Notes under the pieces: model-generated
Told to the model about the DNA's origin: nothing
What the model saw: only the letters and a program-made list of their open reading frames with translations
Database searches by the model: none
Origin: Acidobacteriota bacterium
Lineage (GTDB): Bacteria > Acidobacteriota > Blastocatellia > UBA7656
Length of the DNA: 64,000 nt
Direction: 5' to 3'
NCBI GenBank assembly: GCA_038040445.1
Contig: JBBPIG010000003.1
Coordinates: 1 to 64,000, forward strand
Shown: positions 26,342 through 35,772 of the stretch, piece by piece
Numbering within the stretch: the first letter of the stretch is position 1
Layout of the letters: every line of letters starts with the position of its first letter
Made by a program: the position numbers and the translations under genes

Positions 26342-29300
26342 ATGAAAGTATCGAAAAATGCGCTCAAGCTTCTGTTGATCCTCGTGATCGTCGGCCTCTA
26401 CGGATTCTTCGTTCTTGCAGGCTCGATGACGAAGGCAGACTCGTCGAAGCGGCCGGCTGATTCGAACGGGGCCGACGCCTCCACACAGAATCCGCCAGCA
26501 ACGCAAACGGCGCGGCCGGTCCAGGCGGCCGGGCTGTTCGGCGAAAGCCCGGAAGAAGCCATGCGCCGAAGCGTAGGCTGCATCGATTGCCACAAAGGCA
26601 TAGAAGATATGCACAACGGGGTGATCAGCCTCGGCTGCATCGATTGTCACGGAGGAGATGCGAACGCTCGTGCGCAGGGCACGCAGAAAGGATCTGCCGG
26701 ATACGAGGGCGCTAAGAAAGCAGCGCACGTTAAGCCACGATTCCCCGACCGGTGGAAGACGTCTGCTAACCCTGAACGCCCTTACTCTCTCACGCTTGAA
26801 GAGAGCCCTGAGTTCATCCGGTTCGTGAATCCTGGCGACCTGCGCGTGGCGCAACTGAGCTGCGGCACAACGGAATGCCACTCCGGCGACGTGCATAATG
26901 TGAAGAAGAGCATGATGGCGACGGGCGCGATGCTCTGGGGCGCGGCGCTCTACAATAACGGAGCGTTCCCGTTCAAGAATTACAGATTCGGCGAAAGCTA
27001 CGGGCCGGATGGTAAGCCTCAGAGACTGCAGACCGCTCCGCAGCCCACCGCGGAAGAGACGCAAAAGAAAGGCATTCTCGCGTACCTTGAACCGCTCCCG
27101 CGCTGGGAGATGTCCCAGATGAGCAACATCCTGCGCACGTTTGAGCTTGGCGGGCGCAAGGCTGCTGAGATCGGGATTCCCTCTATCGAAGAGCCGCCCG
27201 GAAAACCGACGCAGAATCTATTGAGCCCGCGAGGACTTGGAACGAACCTGAGAACCGACCCGGTTTACATTGGCCTGCAAAAGACTCGCTTGCTCGATCC
27301 GATGCTGTCCTTCATGGGAACGAACGATCAGCCGGGAGATTACCGTTCGAGCGGCTGCACTGCTTGTCACGTCGTCTACGCGAACAACCGCAATCCATTT
27401 GAAGCAGGACCGTATGCGGCGCACGGCCACACGGGCGAAAGCGCGAGCGCCGATCCGACTATTCCAAGGGGCGAGCCCGGTCACCCCATCAAGCATCAGT
27501 TCACCAGGGCTATTCCATCAAGCCAGTGCGTAGTATGTCACATGCACCCGGGAACAACTGTGCTGAATTCTTACTTCGGCTCGATGTGGTGGGACCTCGA
27601 GACTGACGGCGAAGAGATGTACCCAAAGGAAGAAAAGAAACTCAGCGCCGAGCAACGCCGCGAGATTATTTTGCGCAACCCCGAAGAGTCCGCGCTTAGA
27701 GGCAAGTGGGGCGACGTCGAGTTCTTGAAATCGATTCGGGATGAAGTTAATCCGAAGCTCAAACACACCCAGTTTGCAGACTTCAACGGGCACGGATGGG
27801 TCTACCGCTACGTTTTCAAACATGATCGGAAAGGGAACCTGCTCGACGCCGGCAACAACGTCATCGCTGACGTAACCAATGAAAAGCTGCAGCGCGCAGT
27901 GAATGAGCCTGTTGGCGATGGTTCTTCGCGGGAGGGCGTGCCGGTTCACCTGAAGGACATTCACGAAGAGAAGGGGATGCACTGCGTGGATTGTCACTTT
28001 AAGCAGGACAATCATGGCGACGGAAAGCTCTACGGTGAAGTGCGCGCCGCTATCGAGATTGATTGCATTGACTGTCACGGGACGATTACCAAGCGGGCAG
28101 ATCCGACTTCGCGAGATGCATTGACCACTGCAGCCGCGGGCGGCAATCGCATGCTCGACTACCGGAATCTTCCTTCGCGCAAGGATCGGTTCTTCAAGAA
28201 GGACGGTAAACTGTTTCAGCGCGGGGCGGTCGCGAAAGACCAAGAAGGCAAGCCGCTCGTCTGGGAAGTAAGGCAGGTGATGGATAGCATCACGCCCGGA
28301 AACGAGCACTACAACGAGAAGGCCGCGCTCGCCAAGACGATTCTCAAGGACGGAAAGACCTGGGGCAGTGCGCCGAAGGATGACGTTCAGCTTGCGCACG
28401 CAAACAAGAGCATGACCTGCTTCACCTGTCATACCTCGTGGACGCCGAGTTGTTTCGGCTGTCACCTGAAGCAGACGGCGAACCAGCAGAAGCCGATGCT
28501 GCACAACGAAGGAACGGAGTCGCTGCGCAACTACTCGTCTTACAACTTCCAGACCTTGCGCGACGACGTCTTCTTGTTGGGTAAGGACGGCACGGTGACC
28601 GGACGGCGGGTGGCGCCGGTGCGTTCCGCCTGCGCGGTTTTTGTAAGCTCTCAGAATGCGAATCGCGAGTGGATTTACTCGCAACAGCAGACGGTCTCCG
28701 CGGAGGGATACAGCGGCATATCTTTCAGCTCGCACTTCCCGCATACCGTGCGAACGACCGAGACCAAAGGCTGCGCCGATTGTCACCTCTCTGAAAACAA
28801 CGATAACAATGCGTACATGGCAATGGCCCTGATGCAGGGAACCAACTTCTATAACTTCATCGGGCGATTCATGTACGTGGCGCAGAAAGAACACGGCTTT
28901 GAGGCAGTTGTCGTCACCGAGCGCGACGAGCCGCAAGCGGTCATCGGAAGCTCTTTGCACAAGCTGGCTTTCCCTGAGGAATACAAGAAGCATTTAGAGC
29001 TTAAGAAGGAACTGGAGGAGTTTTACGAGCATCCGGGCAACGACGTTGGCACGAACCTCACGCTATTCAAGAAGGAGAAGACCGAAGTCTTGATGCTGCA
29101 GCACCGAGGCGAGTTTCTATACGCGGCGACCGGCGAGGGCGGCCTCAGAGTCTACGATATAGCCAACGTGGATCAGAAGGCCTTCTCGGAGCGAATAACC
29201 ACGGCCCCGTTCTCGCCTCTCGGGCAGCGGCTCTATGTCAAAACGAAGTACGCGACCGCGGTGGCCACACCGTCGACCACAGCCGTCGATCCTACACGTA

Positions 29301-30475
29301 AGCACTATCCGCAGAACGAGGAATGGGAGAACCGCGACGACAAGCAGGGGATAAATCTGATTTATGCGTTCCTCTACGTCGCGGACAAGTATGAGGGGTT
29401 GGTCCTCGTAAATGTGGCCACGCTGCTGGATGGGAATCCGAGGAATAATTTCCTCAAGCGGGCGCTCACCTGGAACCCGAACGGAATTCTGAACGGAGCT
29501 AACAACATCACGGTTGCAGGCTCCCACGCCTACATAACCTGTGACCGAGGCCTGGTGGTCGTCAATATAAGCGACCCGCTCAAGCCTCGCGTTGTCGGCG
29601 AATTCGGCGCGCCGTTCATAAAGAACGCGCGAGCTGTTCAGGTGCAGTTCCGGTATGCGTTCGTGACCGACTCGGAAGGCTTGAAAGTCGTCGACGTGAC
29701 CAATCCTGATAGTGGGCGCGCGGTGAGCGGCGCAGTCGTGCCTCTTTCGGATGCTCATAATCTGTATCTGGTGCGCACCTACGCATACGTGGCGGCCGGT
29801 AAGCAGGGGCTGGCGATCATCGACATAGAGAATCCCGAGAAGCCCCGCCTCGATCAGATCTTCAACGGCGAAGGCGACATCAAAGACGCGCGCGACGTCA
29901 AGGTCGGCATGACGAATGTGAGCCTTTTCGCCTATATTGCCGACGGCGAGCACCATGCCATGCACGTCGTTCAACTGACTTCGGCCGAGCAGCCGGACAA
30001 CTATGGCTTCAGCCCGCGCCCGCGGCCTGAGCTTATCGCGAGCAAAGAGACGCTCGGCCCCGCGCTATCGATCTCGGAAGGCGTGGATCGCGACCGCGCG
30101 GTGGACGAGAGCGGCAACCAACTGTCCGTTTTCGGGCGCAGGGGCGCGAGGCCCTTCAACGCGGCCGAAATGCAGCGAATGTACATGATCAACGGCGCTA
30201 TGTTCACGGTTCCCAACATCAAGGACGGAAACAAGAAGGAGAACAAGGACATTCGCCGGTTCTTCGGCGCGCCAAAGACCTCGGACGGGGCGACCACCGA
30301 TTCGACGCCGAAGGTTGAACGCAAGAACGCGGATGAGACGAAGTCCGGGCAATCGAACGAGCCGAAGAGCCCCGCGAAGGAAGCGCGGATGCGTAACGCC
30401 GCCCAGTTGTCGAGCCTCGCCTTTATGTCATTGCCGCTCGCAGCCGTGTTGTTCCGGCGACGCAGACGACGATGA
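26342..30475 (+). CDS. Decahaem cytochrome c with LVIVD beta-propeller and C-terminal anchor
   Basis: A 1377-residue exported protein, the largest of the cluster. An N-terminal signal anchor ('[18 protein letters not shown]') is followed by nine CXXCH sites (CIDCH twice, CTACH, CVVCH, CVDCH, CIDCH, CFTCH, CFGCH, CADCH) spread over about residues 78-820. One further CX4CH site, C-G-T-T-E-C-H, lies near residue 180. The C-terminal third (about 920-1220) has LVIVD-type propeller repeats ('[11 protein letters not shown]', '[16 protein letters not shown]', '[12 protein letters not shown]', '[14 protein letters not shown]'). The chain ends with a short hydrophobic segment and six Arg ('[17 protein letters not shown]'), like C-terminal sorting or anchoring signals of the MYXO-CTERM/GlyGly-CTERM kind. 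I infer a surface-exposed electron carrier tethered to the envelope. Haem binding by the CX4CH site is unproven. Confidence 0.88.
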   Translation: MKVSKNALKLLLILVIVGLYGFFVLAGSMTKADSSKRPADSNGADASTQNPPATQTARPVQAAGLFGESPEEAMRRSVGCIDCHKGIEDMHNGVISLGCIDCHGGDANARAQGTQKGSAGYEGAKKAAHVKPRFPDRWKTSANPERPYSLTLEESPEFIRFVNPGDLRVAQLSCGTTECHSGDVHNVKKSMMATGAMLWGAALYNNGAFPFKNYRFGESYGPDGKPQRLQTAPQPTAEETQKKGILAYLEPLPRWEMSQMSNILRTFELGGRKAAEIGIPSIEEPPGKPTQNLLSPRGLGTNLRTDPVYIGLQKTRLLDPMLSFMGTNDQPGDYRSSGCTACHVVYANNRNPFEAGPYAAHGHTGESASADPTIPRGEPGHPIKHQFTRAIPSSQCVVCHMHPGTTVLNSYFGSMWWDLETDGEEMYPKEEKKLSAEQRREIILRNPEESALRGKWGDVEFLKSIRDEVNPKLKHTQFADFNGHGWVYRYVFKHDRKGNLLDAGNNVIADVTNEKLQRAVNEPVGDGSSREGVPVHLKDIHEEKGMHCVDCHFKQDNHGDGKLYGEVRAAIEIDCIDCHGTITKRADPTSRDALTTAAAGGNRMLDYRNLPSRKDRFFKKDGKLFQRGAVAKDQEGKPLVWEVRQVMDSITPGNEHYNEKAALAKTILKDGKTWGSAPKDDVQLAHANKSMTCFTCHTSWTPSCFGCHLKQTANQQKPMLHNEGTESLRNYSSYNFQTLRDDVFLLGKDGTVTGRRVAPVRSACAVFVSSQNANREWIYSQQQTVSAEGYSGISFSSHFPHTVRTTETKGCADCHLSENNDNNAYMAMALMQGTNFYNFIGRFMYVAQKEHGFEAVVVTERDEPQAVIGSSLHKLAFPEEYKKHLELKKELEEFYEHPGNDVGTNLTLFKKEKTEVLMLQHRGEFLYAATGEGGLRVYDIANVDQKAFSERITTAPFSPLGQRLYVKTKYATAVATPSTTAVDPTRKHYPQNEEWENRDDKQGINLIYAFLYVADKYEGLVLVNVATLLDGNPRNNFLKRALTWNPNGILNGANNITVAGSHAYITCDRGLVVVNISDPLKPRVVGEFGAPFIKNARAVQVQFRYAFVTDSEGLKVVDVTNPDSGRAVSGAVVPLSDAHNLYLVRTYAYVAAGKQGLAIIDIENPEKPRLDQIFNGEGDIKDARDVKVGMTNVSLFAYIADGEHHAMHVVQLTSAEQPDNYGFSPRPRPELIASKETLGPALSISEGVDRDRAVDESGNQLSVFGRRGARPFNAAEMQRMYMINGAMFTVPNIKDGNKKENKDIRRFFGAPKTSDGATTDSTPKVERKNADETKSGQSNEPKSPAKEARMRNAAQLSSLAFMSLPLAAVLFRRRRRR

Positions 30476-30541
30476 TGTGGTGTTGGCAATGAGCGGACGT
30501 TTAACGGCGAGGCAACGCTTGAAGTTGACGGAGAAGATTAG

Positions 30542-31060
30542 ATGAGACTGAAGCTGGCTGTTCTTATCACTTACGCGCTGGGCGTGGCGTTGCCCGTGGC
30601 TTTCGGCGCCGGGCTGTTCGCTAAGGCGGCCGAGCAACAGACAGAAAGCGGTTATGCGCCGAAGGTGATCAGGCTTGACGAGAAGGGAAGACGCGGCGTG
30701 GTCTTCTTCGATCACAAAGGCCACGAATCGCGCCTAAGCCCGGACTCGAATGCGCCACATCCGGCAAAGAAAGGGGCCGCGTGCTCCGGTTGCCATCACT
30801 CGATTAGCTCGAGGGGAATCCCGCAGTTGTACAAGTGCAACGTGTGCCATCACCGGAAGGACGGCGATCCGCGTAACCCAAAGAATCGAGAGTTCGATGA
30901 GGTGATGGCCGAAAGGGCATTTCACGATAGTTGTATCGAATGCCACAGGGTGGCCGAGAAGGGGCCCACGACATGCAGCGGCTGTCATAAGGCGGGAGTT
31001 CAGCCCGGCACTCTCGGCACAATAAGGGCGCTCGATAGTCAAGCTGGGAGCAACGATTAA
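30542..31060 (+). CDS. Periplasmic tetrahaem cytochrome c (class III-like)
   Basis: A 172-residue protein with a signal peptide ('MRLKLAVLITYALGVALPVA') and four CXXCH motifs (CSGCH, CNVCH, CIECH, CSGCH), two of them CXXCHH. It aligns along its whole length with the cytochrome part of the barrel fusion at 24002: shared 'GRRGVVFFDHKGHE'-type sequence, 'CSGCHHS' and 'AFHDSCIECHR'. The small size suits a soluble periplasmic shuttle between inner- and outer-membrane modules. It is separated from the decahaem gene by 66 bp and followed by a palindrome. Confidence 0.92.
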   Translation: MRLKLAVLITYALGVALPVAFGAGLFAKAAEQQTESGYAPKVIRLDEKGRRGVVFFDHKGHESRLSPDSNAPHPAKKGAACSGCHHSISSRGIPQLYKCNVCHHRKDGDPRNPKNREFDEVMAERAFHDSCIECHRVAEKGPTTCSGCHKAGVQPGTLGTIRALDSQAGSND

Positions 31061-31074
31061 GTTCAGAGTTCTAA

Positions 31075-31160
31075 GTTTAGAGTTCAACCTTCAGGTTGCA
31101 TAGCGACACGCAAGCTGAAGCTTGAACTCTAAACGGCAAGCTGAAGCTTGAACTCTAAAC
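31075..31160. repeat. Palindrome with duplicated right arm inside the cytochrome cluster
   Basis: Left arm GTTTAGAGTTCAACCTTCAG (from 31075) pairs with CTGAAGCTTGAACTCTAAAC at 31115-31134 and again at 31141-31160, so either of two right arms could close the hairpin. It fills the junction between the tetrahaem and octahaem genes and ends 11 bp before the ribosome-binding site of the latter. Confidence 0.85.
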
Positions 31161-31181
31161 AGGACTTGCTCGGAGGATAAC

Positions 31182-32150
31182 TTGGCGATGTTGCGAGTCA
31201 AAAAGAGCATCTTCGCTTTGGCCTGCTTTCTGGCGGCGGGAATATACTTTGGGTTCCCGTCTCACGCAGAAGACGACGCCGCTGCGGCCAACGCCCAACG
31301 GCCGAGACGAGTCGGCGGCGAGCGCGCCACTTTCGATCACAAGCGAAAAGATCACGCCAAGGTCACTTGCAACGTCTGTCATCGGGTGACGCCGCAACAG
31401 ATGGAAGTCGTGTCGTTCCCGGCCCATCCGACGTGCGTCAGTTGTCACAACTTCGCCCAGGAGTTCTTCAAAAGGGGGGTCGCCTTCTGCGGCGTCTGTC
31501 ATCAGGGCGGGCCGACTTCAAAGATGAGTTCTGCGCTATTCGACTTCAAAGAGAAGACGAATAAGCTCCACGCCGTCCTCGGAAGCGATTTCGGCATAGA
31601 CTTTTCGCATCCGGCTCATCGTAAACCGCTGCCGGAGGATTTTGTGTTTCGGCCGGTCACTACGATCCCGTCTGACGCACCGCAGACCAAGCTTACCGCC
31701 GGGCAAACTGCCCGATGCACTGATTGTCATCAGAGGATCAAGAAGGCGAACGCCGGCGAAAATGAAATGACGATCGAGAAGGGCCACTCGACTTGCTTCC
31801 AGTGTCACGGCATCAAGCCCGATACCGCCGCTCGAGAAAAATTCCCGTACATGAACGACTGCAAAGAGTGCCACGAGATTGGCGGCCCAAAGGCTACGCA
31901 CCTGGCCTCGATTCGCGACTTCAGCCACGCCGACCACGAGTATGACATTCGCCCAAGAAGAAAAGTCGATTACCAAGTGAAGCGATCACCAGACTTTCTG
32001 TGCGCCGAGTGTCACAAGTCCGTGGACCAGGCGAAGAAACTTACGGACATACGGATGCCTGAAGAGACCACTTGTGGAGCATGTCACAGCGGCCGGTTAG
32101 GGCTCCCCGACGCTTTGGCTCGTGATGTATTGGATAAGCTGAGACAGTAG
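31182..32150 (+). CDS. Periplasmic octahaem cytochrome c
   Basis: A 322-residue exported protein with signal sequence 'SIFALACFLAAGIYFGFPSHA' shortened by cleavage after Ala. It has eight CXXCH motifs (CNVCH, CVSCH, CGVCH, CTDCH, CFQCH, CKECH, CAECH, CGACH). Additional His residues in 'ATFDHKRKDHAK', 'IDFSHPAHRK' and 'RDFSHADHEYD' are likely distal ligands, a pattern of cytochrome c7/class III-type multihaem carriers. Start choice: GGAGG (31172-31176) lies 5 bp from TTG 31182 and 11 bp from ATG 31188; I keep the TTG but either is possible. It is followed after 23 bp by the nonahaem lipoprotein gene. Its role is inferred as a periplasmic electron bridge. Confidence 0.88.
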   Translation: MAMLRVKKSIFALACFLAAGIYFGFPSHAEDDAAAANAQRPRRVGGERATFDHKRKDHAKVTCNVCHRVTPQQMEVVSFPAHPTCVSCHNFAQEFFKRGVAFCGVCHQGGPTSKMSSALFDFKEKTNKLHAVLGSDFGIDFSHPAHRKPLPEDFVFRPVTTIPSDAPQTKLTAGQTARCTDCHQRIKKANAGENEMTIEKGHSTCFQCHGIKPDTAAREKFPYMNDCKECHEIGGPKATHLASIRDFSHADHEYDIRPRRKVDYQVKRSPDFLCAECHKSVDQAKKLTDIRMPEETTCGACHSGRLGLPDALARDVLDKLRQ

Positions 32151-32173
32151 ACAGAGTCGCAGAGGGCGGCAAG

Positions 32174-33067
32174 ATGAGAAACGACACTACGAGAAGGCTG
32201 AAACTTATCATCACCTGCGCGGCGGCGATTCTTGTCATCGGCGGGCTGGCCTGCAAAAGCTCAAAGCAGCCGACCGCCAACAAGGCCGCTGAAACGCCTC
32301 AGCCCGCGCCTCAAACGGCTGCCCCGTCACCGTTCGATGTAAAAGAATCCGTGGTGATTGAGCGCACCTCACCCTTCAATCACACGCGCGCCGAGCACCA
32401 GACAAAGACAAAGGATTGCGCCTTCTGCCATCAGCGTTTGGACAACAGCGTCACGCCGGTGTTCCCCGGCCACTCGGCTTGCATAGAATGTCACGCAAAA
32501 GATTTTACAAATACATCGAGTCAAATGTGCGTCGTATGTCACAAGGCTCCAGTTGACGCTCAAGGGACAAGAATAAGTTTTCCGGGGAAGATGAGTGAGT
32601 TCGGCGTCAAAGGGTTCTCGCACAAACAGCACATGGACCCGAAGAAGATGGCTGGCGAGACTGAGACTCCGAAGTGCAGCACCTGCCATCAGTCTACCGA
32701 ACGTGCCGCGGCGAGTTTTCCGAATCATCAGCAGTGCTATAGCTGCCATGTTCATCAAACAAATCAGAAGTTCGGCGAGTGCGGGGTCTGTCACGCCGAC
32801 ACAAAGCTCGCTTTGAAGTTCACAAGGGGTACCGGGTCGGCATTGGGCTTATATAATTTCAAGCACGGGCCTCATACGAAGAAGGCAAGTTGCGATAGAT
32901 GCCATCACCAGATCGAAACCGCGCCGAAACAGGTGCGCGCTGATATTCAGACGATCAGCGCCGGGCGAGGTCAGCGTCATACCTCGGCCTGTTGGAGCTG
33001 CCACGTTCAGGCTAAAGAGTCTGTTTGCACGAAGTGTCACCGCGGTTCCCTGCCGTTTTCCTTTTAG
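32174..33067 (+). CDS. Nonahaem cytochrome c lipoprotein
   Basis: A 297-residue protein with a lipoprotein signal: hydrophobic 'LIITCAAAILVIGGLAC', whose 'GLAC' is a good lipobox, then a Lys/Ser/Pro-rich linker. Nine CXXCH motifs follow: CAFCH, CIECH, CVVCH, CSTCH, CYSCH, CGVCH, CDRCH, CWSCH and CTKCH. Paired His in 'SPFNHTRAEHQ', 'FSHKQHMD' and 'FKHGPHTK' precede haem sites as in class III cytochromes. The lipid anchor could place it on the inner face of the outer membrane next to the barrel fusion, or at the inner membrane. A palindrome begins 8 bp after its stop codon and a promoter-like sequence follows, which may end the first transcription unit. Confidence 0.92.
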   Translation: MRNDTTRRLKLIITCAAAILVIGGLACKSSKQPTANKAAETPQPAPQTAAPSPFDVKESVVIERTSPFNHTRAEHQTKTKDCAFCHQRLDNSVTPVFPGHSACIECHAKDFTNTSSQMCVVCHKAPVDAQGTRISFPGKMSEFGVKGFSHKQHMDPKKMAGETETPKCSTCHQSTERAAASFPNHQQCYSCHVHQTNQKFGECGVCHADTKLALKFTRGTGSALGLYNFKHGPHTKKASCDRCHHQIETAPKQVRADIQTISAGRGQRHTSACWSCHVQAKESVCTKCHRGSLPFSF

Positions 33068-33074
33068 GTTGCAC

Positions 33075-33162
33075 TGTAAGGGCGGCGCTCCGTGACCGCC
33101 CCTTCTTGCCGAGATGGTTTCTCCTGCGAAAGAGGGGCGGGCCACGGAGGGCCGCCCTTACA
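33075..33162. repeat. Long GC-rich palindrome after the nonahaem gene
   Basis: TGTAAGGGCGGCGCTCCGTG at 33075 pairs with the region ending CACGGAGGGCCGCCCTTACA at 33162 (about 30 of 33 positions), with a loop of about 22 bp. It starts 8 bp after the stop codon and could act as a terminator between the haem genes and the cNMP/Fe-S gene. Confidence 0.88.
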
Positions 33163-33234
33163 GGTAACCAACCATGAGTGTGCGGCCCGAGACGCCGCCT
33201 CGTGCCAGCCGCTTGCACGTTTGATAATCACGTT

Positions 33235-33263
33235 TTGCGTTACAGCGAGTGTACAGGTAAATT
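33235..33263 (+). promoter_or_regulatory. Predicted promoter of the cNMP/Fe-S/cytochrome b gene
   Basis: TTGCGT (33235-33240), 17-bp spacer, TAAATT (33258-33263). Transcription would start about 15 nt before the ATG at 33285, leaving room for the GGGTGA ribosome site. This suggests the inner-membrane module can be transcribed separately from the cytochromes. Confidence 0.4.
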
Positions 33264-33284
33264 CTTTGTCGCCGGGTGAGCCGT

Positions 33285-35723
33285 ATGCCGAAAGAACAAA
33301 AGAGCCGTCGCGAAGTCATTAATGCGATCAAGACCCTTCCAGCCATCTCTGCTCTTATGTCCGCGCACGACGGTCACTACGACTATGAGCTCGATCTCGA
33401 AGTCACGGTATACGGGCGCAACTACGGTGGCAAGAAGGTAGGTCCCTACTTCCGCCTGCTGAACTATGAGCCCGGAGAGGCGGTTATGGTTCAGGGGGAA
33501 TGGGGCGGCAACACCTTGTTCTTCCTCGTCGCCGGCGCTCTGGAAGTCTACGTCCGGGCGCCCAACGAGCAAGACGTGAAAGTCGCGGAGTTGACGCCGG
33601 GCACTCAGTTCGGAGAGATGAGCGTGCTGGCGGGCGTTCCTCGCAACGCCACTATCAAAGCGCCGCCGGACAAGCCCGCCCAGGTCCTCGAGATTCACCG
33701 CCCGGCGTTGCGTCTGCTTCGCAAGCTCCCCAAGTTTGGCGAGAACCTCGACAACACATATCGAACTCACGGCAGAGATGCCGCGCTTGAAAGCCTCAGA
33801 CTCACCGGCGGGCTGACCCCCGAAATGACGAGCGAGCTGCGGGGTTATTCCTTGTTCCGGGTGTTCGCGAAAAACCATGTCCTTTTCCGCGAGAATGAGC
33901 GAGTCAATCGAGTCTACATCATTAAGGAGGGATGGGCGCGCCGGACGCAATCAGTGTCAGGCAGAGAGGTCGAAGACTTCGTGGGTCACGGCTTCTGCTT
34001 TGGTCTCGAAGGCGCTGTGAAAGATTCAAGCTGGCCTTACACCGTGACGCTGATGGGCCGCACTGAAGTCGTTGAAATATACACCTCGAAACTGCGTGAG
34101 AGACATGCGCTCAGAGAAGCGCTGCTCAAAGTGCTCGGCACCAGTGTGCCACCCGCAATCGGCTCTTTTGTTAACTACAAGCCTGCTGTTCACGACGCGA
34201 TGCTCGCCGCTCAGGAGAGGCTCATCGAGACGGGGCTCGTGGACGGAACCAATCTGCTGGTGATGGACATGGACCTGTGTGTTCGCTGCGGCAATTGCTC
34301 GCTCGCGTGCCACAAGATTCACGGCCAATCCAGACTCATGCGCAGAGGCGTTCACGTCACCCGCCTTGAAGCCCCTCGCGCGAGTGCCGTTCAAAGCGTG
34401 CTTTCGCCCGAGGTCTGCATGCATTGCGCGGATCCCGAATGCTTGACCGGCTGCCCGACCGGGGCGATCGGCCGATTCGATCTGGGTCAGGTCGATATCG
34501 ATCCCAAGACGTGCATCGGATGCGGCGACTGCGCGACCCAGTGTCCTTACAACGCGATATCGCTGGTCCCGCGCAGACCGAAAGCCCCTGCTCCAGGCGC
34601 CGTCAGTTTCAAATCGAAGCTTCAGGAATTCCTGAGAATCAAACCCGATCCGATTCCGCCGCCGGTTGACACTACCGAAGACCTCGTTGCGATCAAATGC
34701 AACCTGTGCAGCGACCGCACGTCGATGAACCCTCCGGGCGCAAAGACCCGAGCGTACAGTTGTGAAGAGAACTGCCCCACGGGAGCGCTCGCGCGCGTCA
34801 GGCCGCGAGAATATTTCACCGAGATCGGCCAGATCGAAGGCTTGCTGCTGGTCGATAAGACTCATGCCTACGGGCGTAACATACACAAGTCCGATCCGCC
34901 GAAACGCTTGATTCATTTGGCAGGCATATTGTTCACCGTGCTGGCGACCGCCGCAACAATCTTCGGACTACAGCAATATGGACTGGGCGAGCGCATCTTC
35001 AGCTTCCTGAACATGCGCTGGATCACGGGCATAGCCGGCCTCGTTGGAATCGCGGCGGTGATGACTTATCCGGTGAGGCGGCAGATCTACACCAAGCGCG
35101 TAGGGCCGCTGCGCTATTGGATGCTGGCGCACGCTTATGTGGGAATAATCGCGGGGATGTTGATCCTGCTGCACGGCGGCACTCATTCCGGGGGCGCGCT
35201 CACCACTGCGCTAATGGTCTGCTACGATCTGGTCATCTTCACTGGCATACTGGGAATCTTTATCTACTTTTTCGCGCCTCGAAAGCTCACGAAGATTGAA
35301 GGCACGCCGCTCCTGATCGATGATCTAAAAGACCGGCGCGAGGAGTTGCGGAAGGAGATTGCGGAGATCGGCGGCCAGGCAGCCGGACCGCTTCAAAGCA
35401 TCGTGAAGGACAAAGTGGTGCCGCGTTTTGTCTCGTTCGGTTTTCTGTTGCGGCAGTTTCTCGGCCGAAAAGATCTGGACGAGATGGTTGAATCAGCAAA
35501 GGCGGGATTCAACCAGGAGCGGGCAAGTCTGGCGAACGAGAAAGACCGGCACAAGTTGGATCGCGCCATCGAAGCCGCCGCGACGCTGCGCCGAATTGAC
35601 GCGTTGATCTATCTGCATCGCTCGTTGAAAGTGTGGCTGCCGCCGCACGTGGCGACCACTGCCTTGATGCTGGCGTTGATGATCGTTCACATCATACAAG
35701 TTGTTTACTATGCCGCGCGGTAG
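33285..35723 (+). CDS. cNMP-binding, four-cluster Fe-S and cytochrome b-like membrane fusion protein
   Basis: An 812-residue protein in three parts. (1) Two cyclic-nucleotide-binding folds: the first (about 50-145) keeps a full phosphate-binding cassette 'FGEMSVLAGVPRNAT'; the second (about 185-285) has lost the Arg-Ala part ('FGLEGAVKDSSWPYT'). (2) A DMSO-reductase-B/HybA-like electron-transfer domain (about 330-500) with four Cys groups: CVRCGNCSLACH, CMHCADPECLTGCP, CIGCGDCATQCP and CNLC...CEENCP. (3) About five membrane helices (from about 542) with His suited to b-haem ligation in 'LAHAYVGIIAGMLILLHGG' and 'HVATTALMLALMIVHIIQ'. Start ATG 33285 has GGGTGA at ideal distance. I infer a quinol- or ferredoxin-linked electron entry gate responsive to a cyclic nucleotide. 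No signal peptide, so the sensors and clusters are cytoplasmic. Confidence 0.87.
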   Translation: MPKEQKSRREVINAIKTLPAISALMSAHDGHYDYELDLEVTVYGRNYGGKKVGPYFRLLNYEPGEAVMVQGEWGGNTLFFLVAGALEVYVRAPNEQDVKVAELTPGTQFGEMSVLAGVPRNATIKAPPDKPAQVLEIHRPALRLLRKLPKFGENLDNTYRTHGRDAALESLRLTGGLTPEMTSELRGYSLFRVFAKNHVLFRENERVNRVYIIKEGWARRTQSVSGREVEDFVGHGFCFGLEGAVKDSSWPYTVTLMGRTEVVEIYTSKLRERHALREALLKVLGTSVPPAIGSFVNYKPAVHDAMLAAQERLIETGLVDGTNLLVMDMDLCVRCGNCSLACHKIHGQSRLMRRGVHVTRLEAPRASAVQSVLSPEVCMHCADPECLTGCPTGAIGRFDLGQVDIDPKTCIGCGDCATQCPYNAISLVPRRPKAPAPGAVSFKSKLQEFLRIKPDPIPPPVDTTEDLVAIKCNLCSDRTSMNPPGAKTRAYSCEENCPTGALARVRPREYFTEIGQIEGLLLVDKTHAYGRNIHKSDPPKRLIHLAGILFTVLATAATIFGLQQYGLGERIFSFLNMRWITGIAGLVGIAAVMTYPVRRQIYTKRVGPLRYWMLAHAYVGIIAGMLILLHGGTHSGGALTTALMVCYDLVIFTGILGIFIYFFAPRKLTKIEGTPLLIDDLKDRREELRKEIAEIGGQAAGPLQSIVKDKVVPRFVSFGFLLRQFLGRKDLDEMVESAKAGFNQERASLANEKDRHKLDRAIEAAATLRRIDALIYLHRSLKVWLPPHVATTALMLALMIVHIIQVVYYAAR

Positions 35724-35772
35724 ATCTATAGACCGGTCGCCCGTCGTTGCACTCTAATCAGGGTACGAATCA

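Noticed and set aside
27518-28993. Long minus-strand frame of 491 codons inside the decahaem cytochrome gene
   Set aside because: It lies wholly antisense to a gene with unmistakable haem motifs, and its translation matches nothing; GC-rich antisense frames are often open by codon bias.
29117-29974. Minus-strand frame of 285 codons opposite the LVIVD propeller
   Set aside because: Antisense shadow of the propeller repeats; regular beta-repeat coding keeps the opposite frame open.
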